A stretch of DNA of 64,000 nt, from assembly GCA_002803225.1 (NCBI GenBank), contig NXFV01001923.1:1-64000 (forward strand), read 5' to 3'. This DNA comes from Gamarada debralockiae (taxonomy: Eukaryota > Ascomycota > Leotiomycetes > Helotiales > Hyphodiscaceae). Shown piece after piece: positions 11,652 to 23,551 of the stretch. The notes below the pieces were generated by a model, which searched no databases, was not told the DNA's origin, and was given only the letters and a program-made list of their open reading frames with translations. Numbering within the stretch: position 1 is the first letter of the stretch; the number at the start of each line of letters is the position of its first letter. The position numbers and the translations under genes were made by a program.

Positions 11652-13419
11652 ATGTCCTCCAAACCTCAGAGCGTCAATGGCTCTGAGAGCGAATTCGAGT
11701 TCATTGAGACTCCAAAAGCTCCCACGCCCACATTCGAGAAATTCGAGGACTGCGGTGTCAGAACTACCTCTGTACGTTGAACCACCTTCATCGCAGCTGC
11801 TATGCATCTGCGAAGCTCAATTGAGCTCTGCTAACCCATTTGGCAGTTTCCAGCAATCAAGAATGCCCCAATTCCAGCCGATGGGGCCGGAACTGAAGGA
11901 TTCTCCAACGTCCTCCTTTTCTCCCTCCTCGGTTTTGTCCCCTTCTACCTGGCATGGAAGGTCGGCGGCGGATTGAAGACTACCATTTTCTTCGGCCTCT
12001 TCACTTCCATCCCTATTCTCATCTCATTCTGGACCCTCCACTCTATGTTCACTCCTCGCAAGAACGAAAAGGCCAGATTTCCTGGACGTCCCGTCGAGCA
12101 CTACCTTACCTTCAAGAACGAGGCCGATAAGGTCAAGTACAGCGGCAGAAACAAGATCCCTATGGAGACATTTCACAACATGTATTTTGATGGCGAGGTT
12201 GAGTTCAATGGCGACTGTTTGGAGGTCTTGGAGTACAGACATGATTGGGCAAGCTTTAGATTTACTGTCAGCTTGTTCCAATTCATCTTCTTCAGCTTCG
12301 TGCCAGAAGTCATCATGCACACTCGATCGCAAGGTATGCACCATTCATCGTCGCTCAAACCTATCCTAACCAATTGTTTGCAGATGAGGAGCAAGTTCGC
12401 GACCACTACGACCGTGGTGACGATTTCTACGGCTGGTTCTTAGGCCCACGAATGATCTACACATCTGGCATAATCTCCGACATCAACAAGGAAGAATCTC
12501 TCGAACAACTGCAAGATAACAAGCTGGCCATTGTCTGTGAGAAGATCGGTCTCAAGGCTGGCGAGAAGCTTTTGGACATTGGCTGCGGATGGGGAACTCT
12601 TGCCAAATTCGCCAGCGTCAACTTCGGTGCCAAAGCTACTGGTGTCACTCTCGGTCGCAATCAAACTGCATGGGGTAACAATGGACTCCGCAAGGCTGGC
12701 ATCTCTGAGGAGCAAAGCAAAATTCTCTGTATGGATTACCGCGACATTCCCGTCCCAGCCGGCAACTATGACAAGATCACTTGCTTGGAGATGGCTGAAC
12801 ACGTTGGTGTCCGACACTTTGCCGGTTTCTTGAAGCAGGTTCATGATATGCTTGATGATGACGGAGTCTTCTTCCTTCAGGTTGCGGGTCTCCGAAAGAC
12901 ATGGCAATACGAGGATCTCATCTGGGGTCTTTTCATGAACAAGTATATCTTCCCCGGTGCCGATGCTTCCACTCCTCTCGGTTTCTACATCAGCTCTCTG
13001 GAGAGTGCTGGCTTTGAGGTCAAGGGTCTTGACACTATTGGTGTCCACTACTCTGCCACTCTCTGGAGATGGTACAGAAACTGGATGGGCAACAAGGAGA
13101 AGATCGAGGCCAAGTATGGTGGTAGATGGTTCAGAGTAAGTTGTCTCCAAATACCCAATTCATTCGGTATATACTAATAAACTCCCAGATCTGGGAATAC
13201 TTCCTCGCCTACTCTACGATCATTGCCCGTCAAGGATCCGCTACCTGCTACCAAATCACCCTCGTCAAGAATATCAACTCTACCCACCGCATCGAAGGCG
13301 TCCCAACGCAATTCGCTCTGTCCGGTGCACTCAACGCTAGTAAGGTCGACATCAAGACCAACCTTGCCAAGAGCGCTGTTGGAACTGTACAGGAGAAGGC
13401 TGGCGCTGCTTTGAGCTGA
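11652..13419 (+). CDS. Sphingolipid C9-methyltransferase
   Basis: Four exons, 11652-11771, 11847-12333, 12384-13135 and 13189-13419, give 529 residues, the usual size for the family. After a hydrophilic N-terminus there are two adjacent transmembrane helices (about residues 60-105: LLFSLLGFVPFYLAW, then FFGLFTSIPILISFW). The SAM-dependent methyltransferase domain has the binding loop L-L-D-I-G-C-G-W-G and the DHYDRGDDFYGWFLG block shared with cyclopropane-fatty-acid-synthase-like enzymes. The enzyme methylates C9 of the 4,8-sphingadienine base of fungal glucosylceramide, probably in the ER membrane. This lipid is fungus-specific and affects hyphal growth and plant-defensin sensitivity in other ascomycetes. 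Introns are 50-75 bp with GTACGT, GTATGC and GTAAGT donors. The first ATG fits the family N-terminus. Confidence 0.92.
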
Positions 13420-13995
13420 GTTAGCCAAAATAGCGGATGAGAAATCGAGTTAGGTAGGCGCTGGCGAAATGGCGACTATCATGTCGGGGCTCATTTACAG
13501 ATGACGGATGACAAGTTGGTTGCATTGGATTGGCTTTGTAATTGCCCTTGAGCCAGGAGCTATCTAGAGGAAGGAAGAGTACTGCCACGTGGCAGAGATT
13601 AAAGGAGGCGGATGTTTGTAATGCAGAGTGAGGATACTTTCTCGGTAAATCCGATCACCAATACAAACTTCTCTGTGATCCTTGGCCACTGGAAGTGAGC
13701 TCTATTGAATCTTTCCACTGGTTTTGGATGAGTCCAGGTTGGAGTGGCTGATCCGTCGTGTTGCATGTCGTGTTTACACAACATGAGTCGTTTTGCTCTG
13801 CTTGCTCTGCTAACTTCACTCCCATCCCCCTTGCAGGTCCGACGACCTGTATTGAAAACCCTTGAAGGTCAGCGGGCTCAACACCTTGCACGAATTCTAA
13901 GATCCGTCTTAGATATTGGCACAATCACCTTAGGAGACTCAAGATCACGAAAGTAACTCCCTAAGGCGTGTCATTCAATCTTTGCTCGCGACCAA
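13420..13995. other. Intergenic, no gene seen
   Basis: This 576-bp interval between two tandem plus-strand genes holds the 3' UTR of the methyltransferase and the promoter of the MYND gene. The short open frames within it have no recognisable content. Confidence 0.5.
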
Positions 13996-15218
13996 ATGGC
14001 GTCTGGTACGGGTAATGGATCCACGACATCTGGAAGCTGTGCACACTGCCAGCTTCCAACAATGAAGAAATGCGTCGGATGCCGAGACGCCCCAGTTTAC
14101 AATAAATGTATCCCAAATCCCACATGGTACTGCAGCCCAGTATGCCAGAGAGCTCACTGGGCCCAACACAAGCCGGAATGCAGAAAGCTTCAAGCTCGCA
14201 AGACTCTGCGTAGAGCTGCTCTGATTCTCCAGGCAATTTTCTACCGGATTAGACTGCATGCCTCGCCTTTACGGTTCAAGTCACTGCGCGTGGAAGGTTC
14301 GACCATATTCCTCGAGGGATTTCAGATGGATGGATTGAATACTGGAGGGTATCTGAGGCCCTTTCCGATTTCGTTGGACGGCGATAGAAGGGTTTTCGAG
14401 GCTGTCTTGGTGCACATGGGGTGTATGGAGGCCATGATGTATCTCCACAGCTTTGCTAATGAGGTTTTGACTGGTACGTCACCTCTGTCTTCCGTGTTTT
14501 CTCCAAGTCTAGATACTAACTTATTGATTTAGAGCTTAGTTCCAAGATCGAAGAAGTCAACGTCAGCGCGATCAATCGTAAGCTTCGAATTTCCCATGTC
14601 CTCCTAAATGGACACAAACTCGACCCACCAGAACCCATCTTCCACAATGTCTACCGGGTGACACTCAAGAACGGAGAGACATGGACAGTAGACCCCACCA
14701 GCGCACAGTATGGATACCCAGATCCTTTAAGTCCCTGGCTTGATTTTGAGCAACATAGGTCGAGCAAAATTAACAGAGAATGCGAGTTCGGTTACATTCG
14801 TGGAAAGGTCTACACGAAATATGGAGCGTTTCCTGTTAGACACACTGTTGCGCAGACAATTGAGAAACGGGAGATTACTAGAGCACTTGAAGAAAGGATA
14901 CCTGCTTGGGCTCAGGAGCGGGGAGGCAAGTTGAACGCTGTGTTGAGGGGTACGGATACGACCTTCTGGCAAGCCAGAGATATACTTCTGGACCAGGTAG
15001 AGGACCATCTTAGGGCTTCTATGGTCATGCTGAATAGTCCGGAGCAGGTTTTGAGGAGGGAGATGGAGATTGAGTCCCAGCTGGCGAAGAATATGGCGGA
15101 CCCTGACAGTCGGAAGACGTTGGAAGGTATGATGAGCTTCATGGCTTCTGCGATGGGGGAGGGTCACAAGGCTTCGTTAGATCAGGTAAAGCAAGTGTTG
15201 CTCGAGGGTCTGCCTTAA
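13996..15218 (+). CDS. MYND-type zinc finger protein
   Basis: Two exons, 13996-14473 and 14533-15218, encode 387 residues; the 59-bp intron (GTACGT...TTTAG) is in phase. Residues 14-58 form a MYND zinc finger: CAHC, CVGC, a WYCSPVCQ block and HWAQHKPEC provide the expected Cys/His ligands. Such fingers bind short Pro-rich peptides in partner proteins. The remaining approximately 330 residues lack a named domain; they include a charged, helical C-terminal part with possible coiled coil (residues about 335-385). No SET domain motifs are present, so it is not a SMYD methyltransferase. The likely role is a protein-protein adaptor, in nucleus or cytosol. Confidence 0.85.
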
Positions 15219-15674
15219 TCAACTACACTTCGTCCTACAGTTAACAATGTCGATGTTAAGAGAGAAAACATCAGCTTTTGGAAGGAAGATATCTTTTTCA
15301 ATTTTAATCTATGCCATTGGTTTTTGTTCCCGTTCAACGAAAAAGCGCGCAACAGTTTCATTCCAGGTACGAAGCGAAATGCCCGTGACCAAGAAAGAAG
15401 AGGCCCAAAACTCCATCGGTGCCATTTCCCGCGCCATTCTTTGCTCTTGATGCTTTGCAAAGGCTGATAGAATCCAAAGAGCACCGTGGGAGGTATCGAG
15501 ACAGAGGGTATGAAGGACGTTGCTGGGCCTCCCAGCTTGTGAATTCTCGGGGACTTAGGACAGTTCAAGGTTTTCAAGCCTCTGGCCCGTAGTCAAGTCC
15601 GGTGGAGGTCGAGATGTGAGATCGTAATGGTGGGCAGCTTCTCAACTGGGGATGATCGATCAGATAGTCGCAAC
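15219..15674. other. Convergent intergenic region
   Basis: Lies between the 3' ends of the MYND gene (+) and the decayed ankyrin/SEC-C gene (-). No supported feature was found on either strand. Confidence 0.5.
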
Positions 15675-16558
15675 CTAAACCTTCCCACAGCAGACCTTAT
15701 ACTTCCTCTTGCTACCACAGTTGCAAGGATCGTTTCTTCCAATCTTCTTCCCAGCCACCACAGCTGCCCCCGAAGTTCCTCCTGTATTTCCTCCCTCAAG
15801 CAGTGGTCCCAACTCAGGAACAAACGGCTTCACTCTCATACCAATAAACTTTGCCATCATTTCATCACCATCCGCAAAAATGATATCCCCACCATTCTCA
15901 AAGTAAGTATTTCAGAGCATCCCCGGTCTTCTTCTTCCCAGCCGGTGTGCAATCTCTTGCCATGACGATATCGTGGGCAGCTACACACCCATATCGGTTT
16001 AGATGGTTGATATTTCCTCCTCCCTGCAGCAGAATATCCGTAAACTCCCTATCAAATTATGGTTTCGAGAAATGGAATATACCAGGGTCGTGGTCCCCTT
16101 GAGATCGGTTGTACCGACGGGTATTTTGGCCTCGAGGGCGAAGTAGCGGAAGTATTTGAGGTACAAGGCTTGTTGTGGGGGACGGGGATGGTGAGTGGGA
16201 GATGTAGTTGTAAAATGGGATCTTGGTTGGGCCGTAGGCTATGTCTGATAGGGATGTGCAGGCAACTTCTAGGCCATTCGCCTTAACTCTCTTTCGGAAA
16301 TCTGCCTGGATGGCGGCGAGAGGACCTCGTTGAAGGAGTTCGGAGTAGGAGTCGATATCAGCGGAGGTGTAGGTCGTAGGCGCAGAATGTCCGGAGTGAG
16401 GAAGTTGAATAAGAGTTGTGCAGTTGGGGGTTTGACGCGTCCACGGAGCAGAAGGGGGAGTCGTGTCGTGAGATGAATCGAGGATAATCTTTTCAGTGAA
16501 TCTAACCAACTTACCTAGACACCCCTAGAATTGCCTCTTCAAACCCACATAGCTGCAT
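15675..16558 (-). pseudogene. Decayed ankyrin-like / SEC-C motif protein gene
   Basis: The minus strand reads as one protein spread over shifting frames. It starts at 16558 (MQLCGFEEAILGVSR), continues through FTEKIILDSSHD and a segment ending PTKIPFYNYI at about 16202, then shifts frame near 16185 into ALYLKYFRYFALEAKIPVG. It shifts again near 16045 into an ankyrin-like stretch (EFTDILLQGGGNINHLNRYG) and once more near 15905 into a C-terminal part. That part ends with a SEC-C zinc motif ([19 protein letters not shown]). The shifts sit in C-rich or T-rich runs and do not match splice sites. Single-base sequencing errors could also explain them, which would make this an intact gene. SEC-C motifs bind zinc and occur on diverse proteins; the role here is unknown. 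Confidence 0.65.
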
Positions 16559-17033
16559 ATACTAGAAGCGATAGTACTTCTATTGAATATTTTCCAAGTG
16601 CTTTTGACAGCTGTCAAAGTCCACGCCACTGTCTTCTTCAAACACGCCGACTTCAAATGCCTGACTTGATTCGAGTGATTCCAAGCCAATTTAGACCATT
16701 TTGATAGGCCCAAAATGTGTACTTACTAAGGGGAACCAGACAATCGATTCTTGAGACCGAGTACATGTTTTATTGGGGATTCGCCGCCCATCGATCTCCT
16801 CGTCGCACTCACTGTCGTCGCTGCTGACAACCCACGCGGATGTTCGTCGCTAAAACCGGCCTCTTAACATTTCGAGTTGGCCAAAGCTTCGTCATCGCAC
16901 CGCCGCCTCACTTTCTCACGCGTGGCATCGACAGATCTCGAGACCGAGACCCTCCTTTGCATCTGTTTTTCATTTGCGCATCCGCGGTCAACACATTGAT
17001 TTTCTTTCTTTTCCTTAATACGATACACACACA
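16559..17033. promoter_or_regulatory. Divergent intergenic region upstream of PAN1
   Basis: 475 bp between the decayed SEC-C gene (-) and PAN1 (+). The 3' third is pyrimidine-rich (for example TTTTCTTTCTTTTCC just before the start codon), as is common before highly expressed fungal genes. No specific factor site is claimed. Confidence 0.45.
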
Positions 17034-20000
17034 ATGTACACACAGTCAAACTCCTACCTAGGAGGCCAAAGCGGTCGGCCAGGCGCACCCCAGCAATACA
17101 ATTCCTTTCAACAACCGCAACAACCCCAACAGCAGCAGCAGCAAAATGCCTTTCTCAATCCCAACCCAACCGGCTACGGAGCTCCGGCTCCTCTGCAGCA
17201 GAATTATACGGGCTATCCGGTGCAGCCCCAACAGACGGGCTATCAACCCCAGCAACAGATGCAGCCTCAAACAACGGGTTTCCCTGGTCAGCAACAGCCT
17301 TCGCAATTCAACACCATGCAACCTCCCCAGCAACAGCAATCCTTTCAGACAGGTGCTGTCCCGCCGATGCCCTCGATTCCGACGCAATTCCAGACGCAGC
17401 CTCAACAGCAGCCAGCCCCTCCGACTCCAGTGAAACCACAACCGACGGGCTTTGCGGCGATGGCGGATAGCTTTAAGACGGCCGACTCATCTTCCACAAC
17501 TGGACGTGGACGCAGAGCGTCAAAGACGAAAGGTGCTAAGATCCCGAGCATTCGGTTGAGCTTTATTACGGCTCATGATCAGGCCAAGTTCGAGCAGCTA
17601 TTCAAGAGTGCAGTTGGGGATGGACAGACGTTGAGTGGTGATAAGTCGAGGGATCTATTGATGAGGAGCAAGCTGGACGGAAATTCTCTAAGTCAGATCT
17701 GGTGAGTCCTTCCCCAGCCGCAGGAGGAAATTGGGTAGAGAAGAGGCTGGACTATGATGATGCACCAGGGCCGAGGGTTAACTATTTACGATATGCAGGA
17801 CGTTGGCAGATACAACAAGATCAGGACAATTGCATTTCCCCGAGTTCGCTCTCGCAATGTATCTTTGCAACTTGAAGCTGGTCGGGAAACCGCTGCCTTC
17901 GACTCTGCCCGAGAATATCAAGAACGAGGTTTCGAGTATGGTGGATATCATAAACTTTGGCGTGGCAGACGATGCTCCAGAGCCCGCACCGAGAACGAAT
18001 GCTCCCGATTTCAATATTCGACAAAATGCCGCTTCACCACCTACGATCCAGCAGCCTCAGCCAATACAAAGCAATTCTGCCCTTTTGACAGCACAGATGA
18101 CCGGCTACCCGGGAGTACAACAACCACAACCAACTGGCTTCGGCGGTGGATTTCCAGGACAGCAGACAGGATATCAGCAGCAGATGCAAACTGGGTTCAA
18201 TCAGGGCCAACAAGGATTGCAGAATAATCAGACCGGATTCTCTGGAGTGAACAACGCGTCTGCGACTGGATACAATGGTCCACGACCTCCGATGCCGCCA
18301 ATGCCCACTGGTTTCAACCAACCCCAGGGTCTTTCTCCCGCTCAGACTGGCATGGGTGGAATGGTCGCTCCTTTGAATGCTCAACCAACTGGACGTCCAG
18401 GACAGTGGGGATTGGTCAATGCTCCTGCTAGCGGTCTGCCGAACATAGATCTTTTGCAATCTCGAATGATGCCTCAGCAAGGCCGGGAACAAGGTAATTT
18501 CACAACAGCTGGTCTTTCCGGAAATGCCGTTATTCCATGGGCGGTCACAAAGGAGGAGAAAACAAGATACGATTCCGTCTTCAAGGCATGGGACGGTTTC
18601 AACAAAGGCTTTATCGGAGGCGATGTCGCTATCGAAGTCTTTGGGCAAAGTGGATTGGGGAAACCAGACTTGGAACGAATCTGGACTCTTGCGGACCATG
18701 GCAACAAGGGACGTCTCAACATGGATGAGTTCGCTGTGGCCATGCATTTGATTTACAGAAAGCTCAATGGCTACCCATTGCCAGCTCAATTGCCTCCTGA
18801 GCTTGTCCCACCTTCGACGAGGAATTTCAACGACTCTATTGGAACGGTTAAATCATTGCTCTCCCAGGAATCTGATTTCAGAAAGAATTCTGGAGCTAGT
18901 CTCCTTCCCCAGAAGACAGGAGTCAGCTATCTCAAGAATCACTCTTTCAGAGGGGCTTCTGGGGTTGGCGGGACTGGAAGGAAAGATGCAACTGTTTTCA
19001 AGAATAACGATGATGATGTTGGATACAAATCCAGTGCTCGTCGGAGACTTGGTAATGGATCACCACGTCCTTCCTCGCCGTCATCAACAACCTCGAACGA
19101 TGATATTTCGTTGGATCAATTGAAGAAGAAAATCCGCGAGAAGCAGGTCCTCCTTGATGCTATTGATTTTAAGGATGAGAAAGCCGCCGATGAGGATGAT
19201 ATGCTTGATCGCCGAGATCGTCGCGAGGCTGAGGATCTATATCATCGCATTCGTCGTATCCAGGAGGACATTGATGCCCATCCAGATGCTGCACTGAGGA
19301 ATGTTGACTCAGGTGCCGAGCGTCGTGCTTTGAAGCGTCAATTACAAAATCTAACTGATAAGTTACCTGAAATTGCATCGCAGGTGCGAAAGACGGAGCG
19401 AAGCATTGCAGATGCTAAACTTGAACTGTTCCGACTGAAGGATGCCAAGGCTCATCCAGGAAGTGCTTCGGCTATTGTTGGAACTGGCCCAGGAGGCGCT
19501 GTTACCGAGTCGGATCGATTGAAGGCAAGAGCCAAGGCTATGATGCAACAACGCTCGGCTGCTTTAACCGGCAGGAAAGTCGAGACAAGTGGTGATGACT
19601 TAGATGCGCCAAAACGCTTGGAGGAAGAGAATGTCAAAATCAGAAATGAGAAAGAGAACAATGAGCGCATGGTCAAGGACGTCGAGGACAGTGTTCGCGA
19701 TTTCTCCCGCGGACTGGAGGACAATCTCAAGGATGGTGCAGAGGATTCGACCAGCGAGCATGAAAGGCGTAGATGGGAGGATGGTCTTGGCGTCGAAGAC
19801 GAAGTCAAGGACTTTATCTTCGATCTGCAGAGATCCAGCAGATCTGCGAGAGTGAGAACCGAAGATCGTGGTTCTCGAAGCAGTCGCGATGCACCTCGTT
19901 CTGAACCGTCAAGGTACGAAAGCCCTACTTCGCGAACCGAAACGCCTCCCGCAAAGCCAGCTGCTCCATCGCCTGCACCTGCTGCTGGAGGTACATACGC

Positions 20001-21531
20001 GCAATACAAGACTCCCGAAGATCGAGCTGCATATATCAAACAGCAAGCCGAACAAAGAATGGCTGAACGTCTTGCGGCACTCGGTATCAAAGCGCCTACA
20101 AAGTCTGGGGAGACTGCACAGCAACGATTGGAGCGCGAGAAGAATGAAAGGGCTGCCAAGCTTCGACAAGCAGAAGAGGAAGATGCCAAACGTGAAGCCG
20201 AAAGACAAGCACGAATCAACGAAGAGCAAGGCATCCCACCTCCAGCCCCCGTAGCACCGGCAGCACCTCAAAGCGCCAAGAGACCACCTCCGCCACCTTC
20301 TCGAAAGGCCGCGAAGAGTGATGCTAGTGAACGTAAGGCTGAGGAAGAACAACGAGTCTTGGTGGAACAGAAGGCACAGCTAATCGCCACGCAAGATCTC
20401 CAGTAAGTTCCGAAGCCAATTTCTGATCAGAAGTTGCTAATAACAATCAGGGATGATGCTGCACGCCAAGAAGCCGAGCTCCAGAAGGAACGCGAAGCTT
20501 CTCAAGCTCGTCTCAAGGCCCTCGAGGAGCAAGTCAAGGCTGGTAAGATCAAGAAAGAGGAAGAGAAGAGACGAAGAAAGGCTGCTCAGGCAGAGGCCAA
20601 GGAGAAAGAAGCCAGACTCGCTGCTCAGCGCGCTGAAATTGAAGCTGCTCAAGCTCGCGAGAGAGAACTGCAAAGGCAGTTGGAAGCTATTGATGATGAC
20701 GACTCATCAGATGACGATGAACCAGAACAGGTCACTCCTCAAGCCTCGACGCCTACTCAAGGCAGCCAGGAACTCGAACGCAAGGAACTCAGCCCGCCAC
20801 CTCCAATGCCCATGGCTGTTCCACCTATTCCCAGCCCTGCTGTGAACACGACACTCCCAGTTACGAGTCCTCAATCCGAAATGGAAACCAATAACCCATT
20901 CTTCAAGAAACTGGCTCCACCATCCGCAGACCCTGTGGTTGCATCCCCATCTGCCAACTCGGTCGTCTCAACAAATCCGTTCCACCGTCTCCCACCAACC
21001 TCTCCTGAGGCAACCAAGTCCGAACCACTCGTCTCCCAACCAACCGGTCCTCGCTCGCGTGTCCGACCAGAAGAAGATGAGTGGTCTGTCGTAGACTCAG
21101 ACAAAGACGACTCCTCCGACGAAGAAGGTCCCGGTGCTGGAAACGCCCGCCATCTCGCATCCATCCTCTTCGGAACTATGGGTCCACCTCGTCCTCTATC
21201 TGCAGCAGGAACTGGTACAGGTTCCACACCTACGAGCCCAGCGATCGGCTCAAACGGTCCAACTTCCCCACCGCCCCCTCCACCAATGCCAGATGTTGGT
21301 GCGCCACCTCCACCTCCTATGCCTCCCATGGGCGGCCCTCCACCACCTCCAATGCCAGGAATGGGAGCTCCAGCTGCTCCACCACCACCCCCTCTGCCTG
21401 CTGGTGGACCTACTCCTGGCAGCGCGAGACCTGCAGCGCTGTTGGGTGAGATTCAGATGGGGACGCGGTTGAAGAAGACACAGACTAAGGATAAGAGTGG
21501 TGCTGCGGTTGCTGGGAGGGTTTTGGACTAA
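17034..21531 (+). CDS. PAN1: Actin cytoskeleton-regulatory complex protein Pan1
   Basis: Three exons, 17034-17701, 17799-20402 and 20451-21531, encode 1450 residues. The order of parts is that of Pan1. An N-terminal Gln/Pro-rich region has repeated P-T-G-F/Y motifs. EH domain 1 lies at about residues 170-260 (its [11 protein letters not shown] loop is split by intron 1), with a second P-T-G-F repeat region after it. EH domain 2 lies at about 466-560 ([18 protein letters not shown]). Two coiled-coil regions follow (about 655-770 and 965-1180), then NPF motifs (NNPFF, NPFH), a proline-rich tract and a C-terminal WH2 motif ([13 protein letters not shown]). Pan1 acts at cortical actin patches with End3 and Sla1 and activates Arp2/3 during endocytosis. 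The start sits in a good context (CACACAATG). Confidence 0.95.
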
Positions 21532-21865
21532 TTGACATTCTTTCAATTTTGGTGGGTGATGCGGTTTGTGATTAAGAGGTTGGCTTGGTGGGGTGTATTA
21601 TATTTCGAGGCTCGTTGGTGAGGATAACAGGGGACGAGTTGTAAGTTGTGTAATTTTCTGGTTGGGGAGGTTTAGCGCACGTATTTTTCGAGATTTCGGA
21701 TTGAGACGAGATTAAATTGACGCCAAGTCTTTCCGGCCTTTTCAACCCAGTTTCAGTGAAGTGCAATTGAAGTAGGAGTCAAGTTGGAGATCAATTGTTC
21801 ATTCCGATCAGTAATCACAAAGCAAAGCAAGTCCCTCCACAAAACCCTCACTTCGATTGAGAGAC
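21532..21865. other. Convergent 3' region between PAN1 and the histidine-phosphatase gene
   Basis: 334 bp shared by two converging 3' ends. No coding feature was found. Confidence 0.5.
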
Positions 21866-22777
21866 TCAGTTCGCAACACTTCCGTTGTCCAAACCTGGGA
21901 TATCCTCACTGGTTACAGCAACGATCTCGTCATAGGGGCTATGAAAATCTCGGAGTCAGCAATCTCTCAAAGAGTTGAAAGACGAGAGCTAGTGGGTTCG
22001 ATGAGCTCCGAAATACATACCTGACAACCGTCCATATCAAATCGAACTTATCGCCAGGATACTCGATCTTCTTGTGATGCTCAACGTCCACATCCTTCGC
22101 AAATCGCTCAACACCAATCGCTGCAGCAATCTTCGCCAACTGGCCATGCTCCCAACAGATTAGCACGTTTCCGGGTCCGGAATAAGCTTTGGCTGCGGCT
22201 GCGGCAGCAGAGACATCGTTGCGACCGATCATGGAGTTGATTACTAGTCCTAGGTCTTGCGAGAGAGGGAGCACTGTCTCATAGGGCCGAGCGCGGCCGC
22301 CATCTATGAGCCAAATGGGTTAATAATGTATTAAGGAGATGTGAATCATTCATTCCGGTGCCAGCGATTGAAATTCGCGATAACGTTCACTAGACCCAAA
22401 AGATCTTGAATCGTTCACCCTGACTGAGCAAATGAACTCCGGATATCAGGAACAGGACTAGCTATCCCAATGATCCGTTTTAAATCGTTCGAAAGCAAAG
22501 AGAAAAGGGGTGGGAACGAACCGCTCTTTGGATGCTCAGCAAGGATGTAATTGATATTGTACTGGCTCCTCTTTCCGAAAACTTTGCGGAGTCCTTGAGC
22601 TCGGGTGATGCCTTGAGGGGAGAGTCCATCGGCGTCTTTGCCGTCGACTTTGGGGGGCTTCTCGCCGTGGCGGATCATGTAGATGACTGGTGCAGTCTGG
22701 TTGGTTGGCTTAAAGTCAGTGAACGATTGAGAAACTAGAGGCCGGCGCTTTATGAGGTGAGCACAAAAGCCTACCAT
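21866..22777 (-). CDS. Histidine phosphatase (phosphoglycerate-mutase-like) family protein
   Basis: The preferred model has four exons, 22777-22775 (ATG only), 22696-22522, 22303-22021 and 21938-21866, giving 177 residues. The mature N-terminus is then MTAPVIYMIRHGEKPP, with the R-H-G-E phosphohistidine motif at positions 10-13, where this family normally has it. Later blocks are LSPQG, YNINYILAEHP, ARPYETVLPL and CWEHGQL; the latter supplies the second catalytic histidine. The product should be a small soluble phosphatase or mutase-like enzyme of unknown substrate. The first intron (22774-22697, 78 bp, GTAGGC donor) is a multiple of three and stop-free. Retaining it would add 26 residues (203 in total). 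The other introns are 218 and 82 bp, with GTTCGT and GTATGT donors. The family call is secure; the start is less so. Confidence 0.82.
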
Positions 22778-23551
22778 GATGATTTCTGGATCTGTGATGA
22801 ACGAACGAGGATGCGTGGGATGTCCTGGGAACAGTAGGGTGATATGGATGTCAAGGGAAGAAAGCTTTGTGGGGAAGAACTTGTTGCGACGAGGTGTGAA
22901 AGCGAAGTGGAGTCAAAAGACAAGGGAACCTTTGGTTTGTGACAAGTTGGACTTCCAGGAAAGCGCCAAGCATCATGACTTTATAGCTGACTGAGGTGTG
23001 GAATGCTTTGTGTCCGACTTGGGAAAGAGGTCGCGTGTTCCTCGTCTTACCTCAGCCCCAGCCTTGTGGGTGCTCGGATATAACAAATAAGCTTTGCGAT
23101 TGGTGTTTGGTTTGTCATGTGCGCCCTGTACGACCCGTCAGGGCTTTTTCGAGGGCCGCTCAGCTCTTTGGAGGCGAATAGGGGGGATACGAGAGAGTGT
23201 GCCAACAGGAGGAAAGCTGGCATGATCGGAGGGTGGGGCCGAACTGGGCGTTCAGGCCATCCCACGTTGTGAGATGTTACTTGAAATGTTGATGGTACCA
23301 CAAATTCAATCTTTCTTTGTTGAATAGAAAACTCCTTCCACAAAGTCCCCGTCCATCGTCCTTCACTTTGTATATACGGAGTGGGTGTTAGCACGAAAGG
23401 CCAGTCCGGCAGAAAAACTTGGCGGTCAGTGTGCCCTGCAGCTGCACCGCTTCTGCCTAAAACAACTCCCCATTGGTCTCGCTCCTCCAAATGCCCTACA
23501 GCCGAAAACCCCCATTCCTTTCTTTGTCCCCTAAGCCTTCATACGCCAGCT
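22778..23551. other. Intergenic, no gene recognised
   Basis: Upstream flank of the histidine-phosphatase gene (promoter on -) and of the decayed ankyrin gene (+). A 147-codon minus-strand frame at 23047-23490 shows no domain and lacks splice partners. Confidence 0.45.

Noticed and set aside
12440..13150. 236-codon minus-strand frame opposite the sphingolipid methyltransferase.
   Set aside because: The sense strand encodes a clear conserved enzyme; the antisense frame has no domain.
17100..17450. CAG/CAA microsatellite at the start of PAN1.
   Set aside because: The Gln-rich tract is part of the normal N-terminal low-complexity region of Pan1 and is not an independent feature.
19452..20234. 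260-codon minus-strand frame opposite PAN1.
   Set aside because: It is an antisense shadow of the PAN1 coiled-coil region; its Ser/Leu-rich composition follows from the complement of Glu/Arg/Ala-rich codons.
23047..23490. 147-codon minus-strand open frame.
   Set aside because: Low-information Pro/Arg-rich text without domain or splice partners, lying in the promoter interval between two genes.
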